From Yponomeuta sedellus (Eukaryota > Arthropoda > Insecta > Lepidoptera > Yponomeutidae), in contig OW203740.1 of assembly GCA_934045075.1 (NCBI GenBank), forward strand, positions 20,101,878-20,165,877: a DNA stretch of 64,000 nt. Direction: 5' to 3'. Numbering within the stretch: position 1 is the first letter of the stretch; every line of letters begins with the position of its first letter. This document shows positions 1-10,180 of the stretch, piece by piece. The notes under the pieces were generated by a model. That model had not been told where the DNA came from. It did no database searches and saw nothing but the letters and a program-made list of their open reading frames with translations. The position numbers and the translations under genes were made by a program.

Positions 1-62
1 TCTAAATAGGTTTTTTAAATTTGTCCTTAGCACGGGTTAGTGCATTAAAAATAAATATAGTA
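1..62 (+). mobile_element. TFB element tail, cut by the window edge
   Basis: Matches the end of the TFB family: the AAATAGGTTTTT block, then CTTAGCACGGGTTAGTGCAT and an A-rich TAAAAATAAA end. The tRNA-like part lies outside the window. Confidence 0.8.
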
Positions 63-129
63 CAACTCACAGCTTCTGAAATTTTGAGTAAAATACTTTG
101 CTGTTTGTTTGAGGGATAAGAACCAGGAA

Positions 130-197
130 ATCGATTTTTTGAGGTAACAACGACTGTGAGCCAATGCTCACAGTCGTTGTTACCTCAAAAAATCGAT
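130..197. repeat. Perfect 32-bp hairpin
   Basis: Arms 130-161 and 166-197 are exact reverse complements around a 4-nt loop (CAAT). The arms include GAGGTAACAACGACTGTGAG. Probably the core of a small foldback element. No other copy was seen in the window. Confidence 0.9.
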
Positions 198-480
198 ACA
201 CTGCGTTGGAAATCGAGCTTGCTACCGGTAAGGCAACGGGCAAAATCGAACAAGGATCCCAGCAGCTGACTCGGCGTGGTGTCACAATCGGCGTGGGCGT
301 AAAACTTACAGTAACCCGGGCACGTGGTCTACACGTGCGGGCTTAGTCACATTTTGAGTCGGCTCTCCACTCTCGGCCCGTCCGCTAATGGAAATAAGCG
401 GCGGAAAAACTCGGCAATAGTTAGTTAATATTTCATCACTTGGGTGTGGAGTTTTGTCGGAGATTTAAAAAGAAAATCTT
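198..480. other. GC-richer stretch beside the hairpin, origin unknown
   Basis: Clearly richer in GC and CpG than its surroundings and not matched by any repeat here. It is open on the plus strand to 346 (about 50 codons in frame through the hairpin), but the frame begins inside the hairpin and no family is recognised. It could be a captured host fragment or a conserved non-coding piece. Confidence 0.35.
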
Positions 481-482
481 GT

Positions 483-602
483 TCTTCTTCTTCTTCAGGC
501 TATATTAGTCCACTGCTGGACATAGCCCTCCCCTAATGAGCGCCATAGCGCCCTGTCTTCAGCTTGCCGCATCGAGCATCTGCCCGCAGTTTTTCTGCGA
601 AA
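483..602 (-). mobile_element. RTE-F LINE 3' end
   Basis: Reverse complement of the RTE-F terminus: end of the ORF2 C-terminal region, CAGCAGTGGACTAATATAGC, then a (GAA)n tail, seen here as TTCTTCTTC at 483-495. Severely 5' truncated. A terminal trinucleotide tail is typical of RTE-clade LINEs. Confidence 0.75.
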
Positions 603-852
603 AATTAAAATTCAATGCATTTATTATCCGCTCAGAACTACAGAAACACTTTAACCACACACAATAGGTTATTTTAAATTAATAAAACGCGTATTGCCTT
701 GCACGAATCACAAAAGGGAGAAAAAAACCATTAGAAGTTATATAAAAAAAAATAAGAACAAAACAATATTGGTGGTTGCTCTGTCGGCACGGAGATACCG
801 TACATAAACAATTTTATGTAACTTACGTTAAATTACAGGAAACAATCTGAAA
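603..852. other. AT-rich stretch, no feature seen
   Basis: No convincing ORF, repeat match or RNA structure. Confidence 0.5.
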
Positions 853-932
853 ACTACATACATACATGCATAACCTCACGCCTGTATACCAGAGGGGTAG
901 GCAGAGACCAGGGACTGCTAATTGCCACGATC
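853..932 (-). mobile_element. LINE-H 3' end fragment
   Basis: Contains CAGAGGGGTAGGCAGAGACC, the reverse complement of the LINE-H ORF2 end, next to a short (CATA)n tail at 858-868. Same family as 42119-42640. Confidence 0.75.
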
Positions 933-1004
933 AAAATTAGTGGTGCGTGAGTCACACTCACACTTAGTACTCACACACTACGGTAGCTTGATTATTATGT
1001 ATAA

Positions 1005-1600
1005 CTAGCTGTAGCCCGCGGTGTTACCCGCTGTTTATTAGGGAATAAGATATTTTCCCGCAATAAAACCTAGCCAATGTGTTGTGTGAAGCGGTGGTAG
1101 CTCCGTGGGTAGAACCATGGACTCGCATGCGAGAGCCCCAGGTTCCAATGACTTTGTTTAATTTCAAAGTTACGCACATTTGCGAATTTGTAGTCGCAAC
1201 ACCACACGCTAACTGTGAAGGAAAACGTCGTGAGGGAACCCGCGGCTTGGTTGGCTCCGCACGTATCGACTAGTCTTTCCCGTGGGCTAGGCCGATTAAG
1301 CTGTCAGGATGGTATAGGTGCTGGGCAAGCTTACACCATCTATAAAAAAACCATGTCCCAGACACTAAAGCGTCGGAGTGGTCCCTTCGCCCATCTAGTG
1401 TGAGTGAAGATGCCACTGGACGCTGTATAAATCATCTCATTAAGTAGATGCAAAAGGCCAATATTATTATTATTATGTGTTAATCCAAGGTGTCAGCTAA
1501 CTCCATACCAGATTTTATTAAAATCGCTCCAGCCGCTTAGACGTGAAGAAGTAAAAAACAAACACACTCACAAACGTTTGCCTTTATAGTATTAGTGTGG
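1005..1600 (-). mobile_element. Helitron-like element, split by a SINE-1
   Basis: On the minus strand the element ends in CTAG followed by host T (1005-1008 on plus), after the GGGTAACACCGCGGGCTACAG-type 3' region also seen at 50863. It is interrupted at 1084-1474 by a SINE-1 and resumes at about 1475 with GTCAGCTAACTCCATACCAG. The 5' boundary near 1600 is approximate. Non-autonomous, with no Rep/helicase coding. Confidence 0.65.
1084..1474 (+). mobile_element. SINE-1, near full length, with target duplication
   Basis: tRNA-derived head (GCGGTGGTAGCTCCGTGGGT resembles an A box; the B-box area is damaged), a body with GTGAAGGAAAACGTCGTGAG, and a tail ending in (ATT)n. Flanked by ATGTGTT at 1077-1083 and 1475-1481, and inserted inside the HLE. 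Colinear with the better copy at 48310-48714. Confidence 0.8.
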
Positions 1601-1713
1601 TGTGATGTGATGATGTGACGTGATGTGATGAAGTATGATATATAAAAAAAAACGTTTATTATAAGAAAGGATTTTGACATTGGTATCATTGGTATGATTG
1701 ATGTGATTATCTA

Positions 1714-1779
1714 TTATACTAGATTTTTATTTTTAATGCACTAACCCGTAAACAATTAGGACAATTTTAAAAACCTATT
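1714..1779 (-). mobile_element. TFB tail fragment
   Basis: Reverse complement of the TFB tail (ATTTTTAATGCACTAACCCG then AATTTTAAAAACCTATT), with a small internal alteration. The tRNA-like part is absent. Confidence 0.65.
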
Positions 1780-1873
1780 CATTATCTGTACGAAATTTCT
1801 ACGCTAGGTCTTCTTTTAGTAGTCCTTGGCTCTGTGGTAAGTCACGAACAGACATGGCGTAACTAAAATAGTT

Positions 1874-1875
<2 letters not shown>

Positions 1876-1943
<68 letters not shown>
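1876..1943. repeat. (TA)n microsatellite
   Basis: Uninterrupted TA dinucleotides for about 68 bp. Confidence 0.95.
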
Positions 1944-1945
<2 letters not shown>

Positions 1946-2616
1946 CTTTGCATCTCGATTGTGAGGTAAGTAGAAATAAACCGGCATTACAAGAATAAAA
2001 CATTTTAAAGTAAAAGTTTTCTATTCGTGCCTTTTTCATTAAAAAAATTAAGGAAATAACGTTTTAAGTTTTTTTCAAGAACGAAATTGTGCTTCGCCGT
2101 TCAATATTAAAAATTTATGACTATTATACTCACACAAAGACAAGGCTGAATAGCAAGCGACCTCTTTGGTCATTATGCTGAATGTATGATGTATATTGCC
2201 AGTATGATGATGGTTAGATGTACGCGAACTTTTGAAAGAAAGAAGTGTTTCTTTTAATGTTTATCCCTAGGGCTTTTCTAGCTACATTATTACCCTAGAC
2301 CGCTAATTAGTCACCTACAAGCCCCATTTGGAGGTTATAAGAACCTACTTGCCGATCATGAGAGATTTTAAAACTATTAAATAAACGAGTACCATGTACA
2401 ACATGGTGCACACTAAAAGTTTTGCACTTCTAGCTAATCGGAACTATTTGAGTTTCGAATGTTATATTTTTTGAAAGTTTTTAGTATTAATAGACATTCG
2501 GCGGGGGAAATCATTGGTCAATTGTTTTTTATCACACATAAAGTTCTACGTACGCAACGAAAATGGAATTCAGTCGAAAGGATGTTAGAGCGATGATTTT
2601 TTATGATTTTAATATA
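1944..2616. other. AT-rich DNA, nothing recognised
   Basis: No long ORF and no match to the repeat families listed here. Confidence 0.5.
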
Positions 2617-2870
2617 TGTAATAATAATAATTTATTTATTGTACATGTAGCAAAAACACGAATACAGTCAATTTACAGAGACAGTGACTAAAGTATAGGT
2701 ACGCACACACTTAAAATAGGCAGAGGCTGTACATCATGAGTTTAAAAACTGTGTCACTCTTCTATCCCCTAAACTAAGCAAAACCTGTATCTTAGGGAAT
2801 AGTGTTCCTTATAAAATTAGATGTCACATATGGTACAAAGTGGTAGACATGCAGTAGCGTACACATACAT
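2617..2870 (-). mobile_element. Possible LINE 3' UTR
   Basis: Begins with an AT-repeat end and TTTATTTATTGTACATGTAG, the reverse complement of a poly(A)-signal-like end as in the LINE-K group. The body is not matched elsewhere in the window. Confidence 0.35.
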
Positions 2871-2884
2871 TAAGGCACAAAAAG

Positions 2885-3174
2885 TTCTCTCTCCCCGCAA
2901 AACAGTGCCGCTCATCTTCAAAATGCTTTTGGAAGAGAAGCACCATGTATGAGCACCGTGAGGCGATGGTTTGCTGAATTTTAGAGAGGCGGAGTTTCTT
3001 TACATGACGCCTTCAACTGCCGTCAACGAAAATAATGTGGCCACTGTTAAGCGGCTAATTGAAGAAATTTCGCGGATTACCTATGAGACAATTCGAAAAC
3101 TAATTGAGGGTTGGTATGAGGTTAATTCAGAAAATTTTACTTACGACAATATTTTTTTCCGGGACAACACTTAA
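2885..3174 (+). pseudogene. mariner-type transposase fragment, internally deleted
   Basis: Broken frames encode a mariner N-terminal helix-turn-helix region: a STVRRWFAEF-like segment near 2950, then after a stop and frameshift STAVNENNVATVKRLIEE (about 3015-3065) and RITYETIRKLI. The frame then jumps to a short tail ending FFRDNT at 3174, which may be the family C-terminus brought close by an internal deletion. The DDD catalytic core is missing, so it cannot be active. The open part, from 2971, is 67 codons against about 340 for a full transposase. Confidence 0.6.
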
Positions 3175-4040
3175 GTAAATTAAAAATTAATGTTATTCGG
3201 AATAAGTAATTGGTCTATGTTTACTTAAAGTTTAAGACTATACATAACAAATCACAGAGTCGCCTTGAAAAGTGTTATATAATTACAAAGTGTACTCTTT
3301 GTGTTACTGAAAAATGTGATCCGGCCCTTATTTAAATAATAACATTTGTAAATCCTATTTAGAGGCTAAAAATTCCACTCATGCCGGGATTCGAACCCGA
3401 GACCTCTGGATATCCGTGCCAGCGCTCTTTCCAACTGAGCTAATGGGCGACTCATCGGCACCAGTGAAATTTCGAACCTCTTTACAATGTTCTCTGTATT
3501 ACGTATGGAATTTTTAGCCACTAAGTAAGTTTTTGAAATTGTCCTTAGCACGGGTTAGTGCATCAAAAAGAATATCATTACACAAATTTTAAAATAAATG
3601 TATCGTGATCTTTTAGTAAGATAAAAGACAAAAAACCTTTCGTTTTTAAAAATTATTAATCCTCTATCTCCGTCCAAAATACATTATAGAGAGTTCAAAA
3701 GTTATGAAATGTCTGTTTTATTATTTTAAAAACAATAATTGCCGGAATATTTTTTTTTAAATTATAAACTTGAACTTTAGAAATCTCAAGAAACGTGGTT
3801 GAGATGGAGCGAAAAAGCAGATATTTACTGCAAAAAGTGTACGGTTTCTTAAACAAAGATTGCGTTTAACAGTTTTAAGTCATTAACATAATGTTCTCCA
3901 AAAAGCAAACTTTCAGAAAATTTTGGACTTCATGTTATGTCTAGTCTCAAACTTTAAGTAAACATAGACCAATTACTTATTCCGAATAACATTAATTTTT
4001 AATTTACTGAAGTGATGTCCCGGAAAAAAATATTGTCGTA
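3143..4040. repeat. Inverted pair of mariner 3' ends
   Basis: About 90 bp at 3143-3232 recur inverted at 3950-4040 with few mismatches; both carry ATGTTATTCGGAATAAGTAA. The left arm includes the last codons of the mariner fragment. The spacer holds a TFB insertion (3352-3570) and otherwise unmatched AT-rich DNA. Confidence 0.75.
3352..3570. mobile_element. TFB element: inverted tRNA-like arm plus forward tail
   Basis: Left part is the reverse complement of the tRNA-like domain and head (GGGATTCGAACCCG is the inverted B box). At about 3508 it switches to the forward strand (GGAATTTTTAGCC) and ends with the forward TFB tail. Flanks show only a doubtful, diverged target duplication. Confidence 0.85.
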
Positions 4041-4104
4041 AGGAAGTCTCCGATTTTTGTCTCTGTTCCTTGGAGTTTAGGTAAATAAGCCCGCTCCATT
4101 CCTA

Positions 4105-4860
4105 TCACTGGTCATCAGCACACATGATCTTGGTGATCAGTGCGTGTGAGACTTTAGTGCGAGCCTTAAGTCTAGCCAAGTTGAAAAGGCTACCGTCTGT
4201 GCGGAAGCGGATGCGAACTCCTTGAGAAACAGTTTGTAAGACTCCTCTAACTACCACCGCAAAGTATAAGGCGAACAGAGTATTAGCTAAAACGCAACCT
4301 TGCTTCACCCCACAGGTAACGGGGAAGAAGTCTGTCTGATCACCGTCTATGGCAACGCAGCATTGCATGTCGTCATGCAGGAGTCTAAGCAGTGTCACAA
4401 ACTTTTCCGTGCACCCAAGCTTACCTAGCACCAACCATAGAGCTTCCCGAGGCACGCTGTCAAAAGCCTTCTCTAGGTCCACAAAGCAAAGGTTTAGCTG
4501 ACGACCCTGTTTTCTGCTCTTTTCTTGCAGTTGACGCACATAGAATATAGCTTCGCATATGCCTTGGTCCGGTCGGAAGCCAAACTGGATTTCTGGCAGA
4601 ATCTTAACGGACATGTTCTTTAGGCGGTTTAAGATAACTGTAGCAAAGACCTTTCCGGGGGCAGAAAGAAACGAAATGCCGCGATAAGCGTTGCAGTCAG
4701 ATCGGTCACCTTTGTTCTTGTAGAGAGCATTTATGCGCGATTCTTTAAAGGTATCCGGAGCGCGCTCCTGCTCCCACATGCGAACAAATAGTTCCCAGAC
4801 CAGCTTATGCAACTTCTCTCCGCCGTATTTTATGAGCTCTCCTGGTGAGGTCAATACCAA
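4105..4860 (-). pseudogene. Non-LTR retrotransposon reverse transcriptase fragment
   Basis: 251 open codons of a LINE-type reverse transcriptase, the longest coding signal in the window. Visible RT blocks in order: NAYRGISFLS (residues 57-66), FGFRP (93-97), motif A CFVDLEKAFDSV with Asp128 (125-136), motif B GVKQGCVL (184-191), RTDGSLFNLARLKARTK (about 219-235), and motif C as CADD (247-250). The frame stops right after motif C (CADDQ, stop), so the thumb, C-terminus and endonuclease are absent. The start is not a real start codon: the homologous frame simply begins here, so the element is truncated at both ends. It resembles a widespread metazoan LINE family with FADD at motif C; I do not assign a clade. 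The reading frame is otherwise intact, which suggests recent loss or a domesticated piece; the former is likelier. Confidence 0.85.
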
Positions 4861-5748
4861 CCGCCCGTTTGTTTTTTTACCCTGCCCAACATTTCAAATA
4901 ACCCTCATACCGAGCAATTTTAAGAAAATTGACGGTCTTCAATTATTAAAATAAATAAATTTCAAGTCAAAAAGAAGACGGTCACTTGACATTATGACTG
5001 GTCACATATGACTTTCGTATACGGTAATGAAATCGCGCAATACACCTATGTTACAAGAAAATACCGGTGTAGCATTCATACACATTGATTTAAACATTCT
5101 TTCTTAAACGGTCACTTAGCATATTTCCTACTTACAGTTCATATATCCACTTGTATTCCAATATCCAGATATTTTGGTATTGAACTGGATAGGCAAAGCA
5201 TAAGGCATACCTGATGATAAGCTAACAGCGTGGCCCATCCAGGAGATACAATCCAGAAAAGTTTCGACCCCTTATTTAATTGAGAATTCATTGTGTTAAA
5301 AACTAAGGACAAATGTAGGTCTGAGAATCCTCGGGAGTTCGGACGCCTTACTTACCAGGAACGCAACACCACGTTCCTATCGAGCAAGAAGAGGTATTCT
5401 TTCAAACAATAATACAAATATGGAAATTAGGTATTGACGCACAACATGGCAACGTCGCATTCTGAAGGAGCTGGTATAGTCGATGATGTGAAATAATTTT
5501 ATAAAATATTCGCCGGGTGTTAAATGGATCGCAATATGGAAGGGGGTTCCCAGAGCTATGAGTGTGCATAGTGGTATACATATATTTGTATATCGATATA
5601 AATTACTTTAAGGAAAAACTAAGTAATACACTGTAATAGCAGGTAATTTAGTAACTAATATTCACCGGCAGAGTCGATCTAAACCTGCTAGTAATGGTGG
5701 ACGTCACAATGATGCGAAATGAAAGGACGCTGAATCGGTACCCAGATG

Positions 5749-5751
<3 letters not shown>
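4861..5751. other. No gene or known repeat
   Basis: Mixed-composition DNA with no ORF of note. A small imperfect palindrome around 5157-5180 (CCAATATCCAGATATTTTGG) is the only structure. Confidence 0.5.

Positions 5752-5823
<72 letters not shown>
5752..5823. repeat. (TA)n microsatellite at the left edge of a TIR element
   Basis: About 72 bp of TA repeats with one TG interruption, directly abutting the 33-bp inverted repeat that starts at 5824. Confidence 0.9.
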
Positions 5824-6490
5824 CGCTGCTTATAAACAAAAGTGCCACATGTCAAAAATGTCCAAAAACGTTTTTAATTCAAAAATGTGTCTAAAATCGG
5901 TCATATTTACATATTTCACGAAGACACCCATCAAAATCGGCCTCCAAATCACCGATTGACGTAAGCGCCCTTTCGGCATTTCCGCACATCGACGACTAAG
6001 TTCCGAGCAAAGCGGCCATATTTTTACTTGCGACCCGAACGTCGACGCGAACGCGCATCTTTTTTAAGCGAAAGGGCCACATCGCGAAAAGTGACCGGTG
6101 TTATTAAAAAGTTTTATGTGCAACAGGGCCACATTTCGGAATACGTCCGTTTCGTTTACAAATAAACAAGTAATTAAATAATATTTTTTGAGACAAGGTG
6201 CCAGTTTTGGAATAATGTCCGTTTAGCAATAAGATGATGCTTGCTTTGTTATTACTGTGATAAACAAAAGAGCGTTTTTTTGATAAAAAAGTCTTCTGCT
6301 CAAAACATTTCTGTGCTTGCCATGATATATTTTTAAGAAAAAGGGCTGCGATACAAAATTGGTATTTCTGTTTGGCAAAGAATGATTATTATTTATATTT
6401 TGTCGTGCACATTGTATATTTTTTACTAACTACACTGTTTTATAATAATTTCTATTACATTTTCTGGAGAAGCAATGAAAATTACTCGAA

Positions 6491-6706
6491 GTGTTTTGGG
6501 AAACCAAACAAAGTTGTCGAACAGACTCAGATTCTGACGAAGACTCTAGTTCGAGTTCAAAGAGCGATTCTAGCAATAGCTCAGATAGTACAGACGACGA
6601 TTTTTCATCAGACGACAGTGTCAAAGATTTTTTATTTTTCCAGGCAATGCTTATAAGGACGCACGCAATACTAACAAACAGCCATGCAACCTCGCTAAAT
6701 AACTAG
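6491..6706 (+). CDS. Short acidic, serine-rich ORF inside the TIR element
   Basis: 72 codons with a GTG at the nominal start and no clear ATG start. Residues about 12-42 are almost all Ser/Asp/Glu (DSDSDEDSSSSSKSDSSNSS), followed by VKDFLFF. Acidic N-termini of this type occur in several DNA transposases, so it may be a remnant of the element's own first exon. It is equally compatible with a chance low-complexity frame. Confidence 0.25.
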   Translation: MFWETKQSCRTDSDSDEDSSSSSKSDSSNSSDSTDDDFSSDDSVKDFLFFQAMLIRTHAILTNSHATSLNN

Positions 6707-6764
6707 CTGAAATCAATATTTGACCAGTTGACGTTCATATCTATCCATTCAGTGGCAATTTTCA

Positions 6765-6836
6765 GCCACCCCCTATGATAGCACAACGTGGCGCTCTTTA
6801 GGGGAGGGCTATGTCCAGCAGTGGACATTAGCCTAA
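6765..6836 (+). mobile_element. RTE-F / SINE-G 3' end fragment
   Basis: CCCCCTATGATAGCACAACG, then GGGGAGGGCTATGTCCAGCA and GTGGACATTAGCCT. Inserted inside the 2.28-kb TIR element. Confidence 0.7.
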
Positions 6837-7017
6837 ATTTATAGCGGAAATCCAGTCTCGGAAAACAAAACCGCAGCATAAAAAAATACAGCAGATAGAT
6901 CCTGTTTTCAAGAAGCCATAATTCGGACATTCGGAAATAGTTTAAAAAAATCGTTTATTATTTTTATCGCTTTGTACACTGTCGTTTAATCACCATTTAA
7001 ATATCGATTTTTTAGTA

Positions 7018-7335
7018 ATGGATCTATCCAGTGCTGCCTTTTTCGTCTTTGTATACTACGACGATAGTGTCGGAGAAGTAAAAAAAGGAGCAGCAGGAAC
7101 ATCGTGTCTCCATTAGAATCTATATTGGAAATGAGCTAGTCACCCCAAGTCCAACGCGCGTCTGCAGCGCGACTGTCGCTAGCGACGACGCCGCAACTTA
7201 GCCGCGCTACAGCCGCTGTAATGTAAAAGGATTCGCTGCGCAGCGCTTCGGTGTCTACTTTGACCAAAAGATAAATCAAGTCTAACGCTGCAGCAGCACC
7301 AACACTCAATAAAGTGTCTGAAAAAAAAAAAAACT
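7018..7335 (+). other. Possible retrocopied RNA 3' end with poly(A)
   Basis: A GC-rich block within AT-rich surroundings ends with CAATAAAGTGTCTG, an AATAAA signal, directly followed by about 13 A. An ATG at 7018 opens only 31 codons. It could be the tail of a reverse-transcribed RNA or the native 3' end of the element's own transcript. Confidence 0.35.
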
Positions 7336-8107
7336 TAAAGTTCCTGAAACAAAAATACGGGGTATTCTTAACCTAATAAAAAAAAAAAGTGATATCAAAA
7401 TACTATGAAAGTGGTTATACTAATCTTTAAACGATTATTGTATTTGCCTTTCATGCAGACTGATTTTATGCGATATTTATAGTTTAAACAGCATTTTAAC
7501 TAATTAGCTACAATTTGCAAAGATATTATGTTATAACTTTAGTAAACATGTTGATTTCTTGATGATATTAGATGAAAGAATTTATCTTTTTATCCTTAAT
7601 TAACATTAATCTATGCTTTATAAGGTTTTTGAAGCATTTATTTTTGTTAGTTCTTGATTTTTTATGATGACCAAACGCGTTTTTGTTTTAAAAGTGCACA
7701 CGATGATTTATGTCCAACATATAAATTTGCCAAGGTGAGGTTTTTATATATTCTTTTTTTAGATATAAATATGGTTTGTTTCCAACAAAGTTGTGATGAA
7801 AAGTTTCAATAAAATATCTTTATAATTTCTACTTGCGGCCGTTTTCTCAACATATTAGTTAACCTATGAAAAATATTTTATAAACTAAAGGGACTTATCT
7901 GCTTTTAATGTTCTATAGAATAAAGTTACCATAAAGTCAAAAGAACTACTAGAAAGGGAATAAAATTACTCGTCGAAGGACATATAACACAAAAGTATTG
8001 AAAGTAGGAATGTCAAAAAAATTAAGAAAAACGAAAATGAAATCTTCAATGTGTTCTCCTGAAAAAACTATAAATTTGACATGTGGCACTTTTGTTTATA
8101 AGCAGCG

Positions 8108-8134
8108 ATATATATATATATATATATATATATA
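8108..8134. repeat. (TA)n microsatellite at the right edge of the TIR element
   Basis: About 27 bp of TA repeats, probably the duplicated or continued target tract of 5752-5823. Confidence 0.85.
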
Positions 8135-8356
8135 GAAAACTATTATTATTACATATAACATAACATTTTACATACAAGCACATACATTGCTTCTGGCGCC
8201 ACACTAGGATACCCTGTGTCGTGGGAACCAGAAACAACGACATCACAAACATGTTAACATCCAAGACCTGGACTTTTTTTTGTTCCCAGCCGGGATTCAA
8301 ACCCGGGACCTCTTGCATGGTAGGCAGACGCGCTACCGCTACGCCACAGAGGTCGT
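8135..8356 (-). mobile_element. SINE-2 copy
   Basis: Reverse complement of the copy at 9747-9937: a tRNA-like head with inverted B box GGGATTCAAACCCG near 8292, then GGGGCCAGAAGC-type body and a GTATGT-rich end. Box A is degenerate. Confidence 0.8.
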
Positions 8357-9586
8357 CTATTATTATTTACTTATTTATTATTTTTCATAACTATCTATTG
8401 TGAGTCTTTTGTTTCTTACTTGTTTTACATATTAGGTGCCGACAGAATACCAGCGTTGCAGAAGGTATTCCTTTTGTGACAAATGCTGAGTCGGGTCCTT
8501 TCACAAACGCAGTGCACTGACATTCCTTGTATGTTTCTTTTTAATCTAATATTAATAATCCTGTACATTGTATTTACATTCTGTCATTGTACTGTGTTTT
8601 AAGTGGATAAATTGTTTCAATTCAATTCAATAAAATACAACAATAAAGTTACTACGTACTATGAAACACACCTATCGCCTGTTACAAACTCCTGCTAGGC
8701 CTTAATCACCCCAGTCCACCTGTCCGTCACAGATAATGACATAAAGCTGCCACCGAAGTGACAACCGATACTTTTCTAAACGACACCCATTTCCTCGGAC
8801 ATTGAATCGATAGCCACCTCGACCTTATCGAGTAAGCAAATTAACATGAAACTTTTATCTCACCCATGACTCACTACTTTGCGTGCCCGGCGTACAAATG
8901 GCCAGTTAGGTTACGACACTGTTTCCGACCTAAAATCCCTCTGGGGCACGCAAAAAAACGTCTTGAGGCTCGACTTTTAAGCGCTGAAATAGCTTGGCGA
9001 ACTTAGTGATATAAAATTAAGTGACCACGACTGCATTTGCTGCTGATTAGGCCTTGTTGCGAGAGGAGTAGAGTTGAGGTTTGCGTGGCTTTTTGAGGAT
9101 TTTAAGTTGGTTGCGTTAATATCTCAGTTGGTCGCATTACTATGGCTATCGTCACGTTCAGGCAAACCGTTTATCAGTTTCTGGTTAAATGTAGGTAAAG
9201 GTTTAATGAGCGGCAAATTGTTCGATGCCTCTATTTCTTCGCTTCCCTGTGTATTATTTTTTTAAACGGCTTATTGTCATCGTTTCTTTTTAGCCAATAT
9301 GTTGGTCTGTATTTTCAGTTACCATTATGCAGCCAATATATCTTCATATCTTCAGTTAAAATACATACCTTGGATGTTTTCAATGATACCTTACTAAAAT
9401 TCTAAAGATGCCTGTTTAAATATCTTTAATTTATGTGTATTTAATTAGTTTTTTTTTAGTTTAATTTGTCTTTATATAATATATAGGTATTTTATATCTT
9501 TAAGAAAAAATTATATGTATTACAGTTATTTAATTTTTACATGCATGATGCGACAACCTATAAGTTGGTGAGCAACTACGATGTTA
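8357..9586. other. Mostly single-copy-looking DNA
   Basis: 8700-9060 is GC-richer and has no repeat match (for example CATTGAATCGATAGCCACCT and GACTCACTACTTTGCGTGCC), making it a candidate conserved non-coding or exon-derived stretch. An open frame 9074-9265 (63 codons) has no recognisable family and an unremarkable composition. Confidence 0.4.
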
Positions 9587-9612
9587 TTTGTGTGTGTGTG
9601 TGTGTGTGTGTG
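9587..9612. repeat. (TG)n microsatellite
   Basis: About 12 TG units. Confidence 0.9.
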
Positions 9613-9676
9613 TTTTTTTTCTCTGTGACTGTATTTGTTGTATCGCCTGTTGGTTGTCCTATTTGAATAAAATAAA

Positions 9677-9735
9677 ATATACGTCCAGTGCGGGTAGGTA
9701 CCGGCCTTCTCTAAGATAGAGAAAGAGATGATGCG
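9677..9735 (+). repeat. Rep-N fragment
   Basis: Shares the CAGTGCGGGTA / GGCCTTCTCTaagataGAGA pattern with 23215-23324, 28200-28276, 32085-32185 and 37080-37140. Probably the 3' end of a LINE; class unknown. Confidence 0.45.
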
Positions 9736-9746
9736 CTTAATCACTG

Positions 9747-9937
9747 ACGGCCTCTCTGGCTCAGCGGTAGCCTACCATGCTAGAGGTCCCGGGTTCGATC
9801 CCCGGCTGGGGACAAAAAAAACCCAGGTCTTGGATATTTACCTGTTTGTGATGTCGTTGTTTCTGGTTCTCACGCCACAGGGTATCCTAGTGTGGGGCCA
9901 GAAGCAATGTATGTGCCTGTATGTAATACGTTATGTT
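9747..9937 (+). mobile_element. SINE-2 copy
   Basis: tRNA-like head with CTCTGGCTCAGCGGTAGCCT (A box) and GGGTTCGATCCCCGGC (B box), then GGGGACAAAAAAAACCCAGG and a body ending in a TATGT-rich tail. The Pol III promoter boxes look intact. Confidence 0.85.
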
Positions 9938-9944
9938 ACTCAAA

Positions 9945-10180
9945 TTCAAAAATCAAGATGTTTTTCAAAGTAGCACAGAAACTGACCCAGAAGATGTAAT
10001 GAACGTTCCAAGCTAAACTAGGTGTCCGATTCAAAATCTAGATAATTTCGGATAAAAAATTGTCCGAACTTAGTTCTTTCAAAGTTCTTAATTAAAAAAG
10101 TTTATGTTATTATTATAAAACTCAAGTATTGTACTTGTTCGAGGCATTATTGTCAGCTAAATAATCTTTTTCTTTATATT
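9945..10180 (-). mobile_element. LINE-L 3' end
   Basis: Reverse complement of 13190-13428: end of the ORF2 C-terminus (KDYLADNN-like) and a 3' UTR containing GTCCGATTCAAAATCTAGAT, ending at CAAAGTAGCACAGAAACTG. Confidence 0.7.

Larger units (their letters stand above)
5824..8107. mobile_element. 2.28-kb DNA element with 33-bp terminal inverted repeats
   Basis: 5824-5856 and 8075-8107 are exact inverted copies (CGCTGCTTATAAACAAAAGT then GCCACATGTCAAA). Both ends touch (TA)n tracts, as if inserted in a TA repeat. Subterminal variants of GGCCACAT / GTGCCA followed by TTTCGGAATA recur at about 6076, 6126 and 6199, like transposase binding sites. No transposase of useful length remains. Superfamily not assigned. 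Confidence 0.7.

Noticed and set aside
3352..3580. Target duplication around the 3.4-kb TFB
   Set aside because: AATAACATTT and AATATCATTA are similar but not convincing.
5648..5894. Tyr/Ile repeat proteins
   Set aside because: Read-through of (TA)n.
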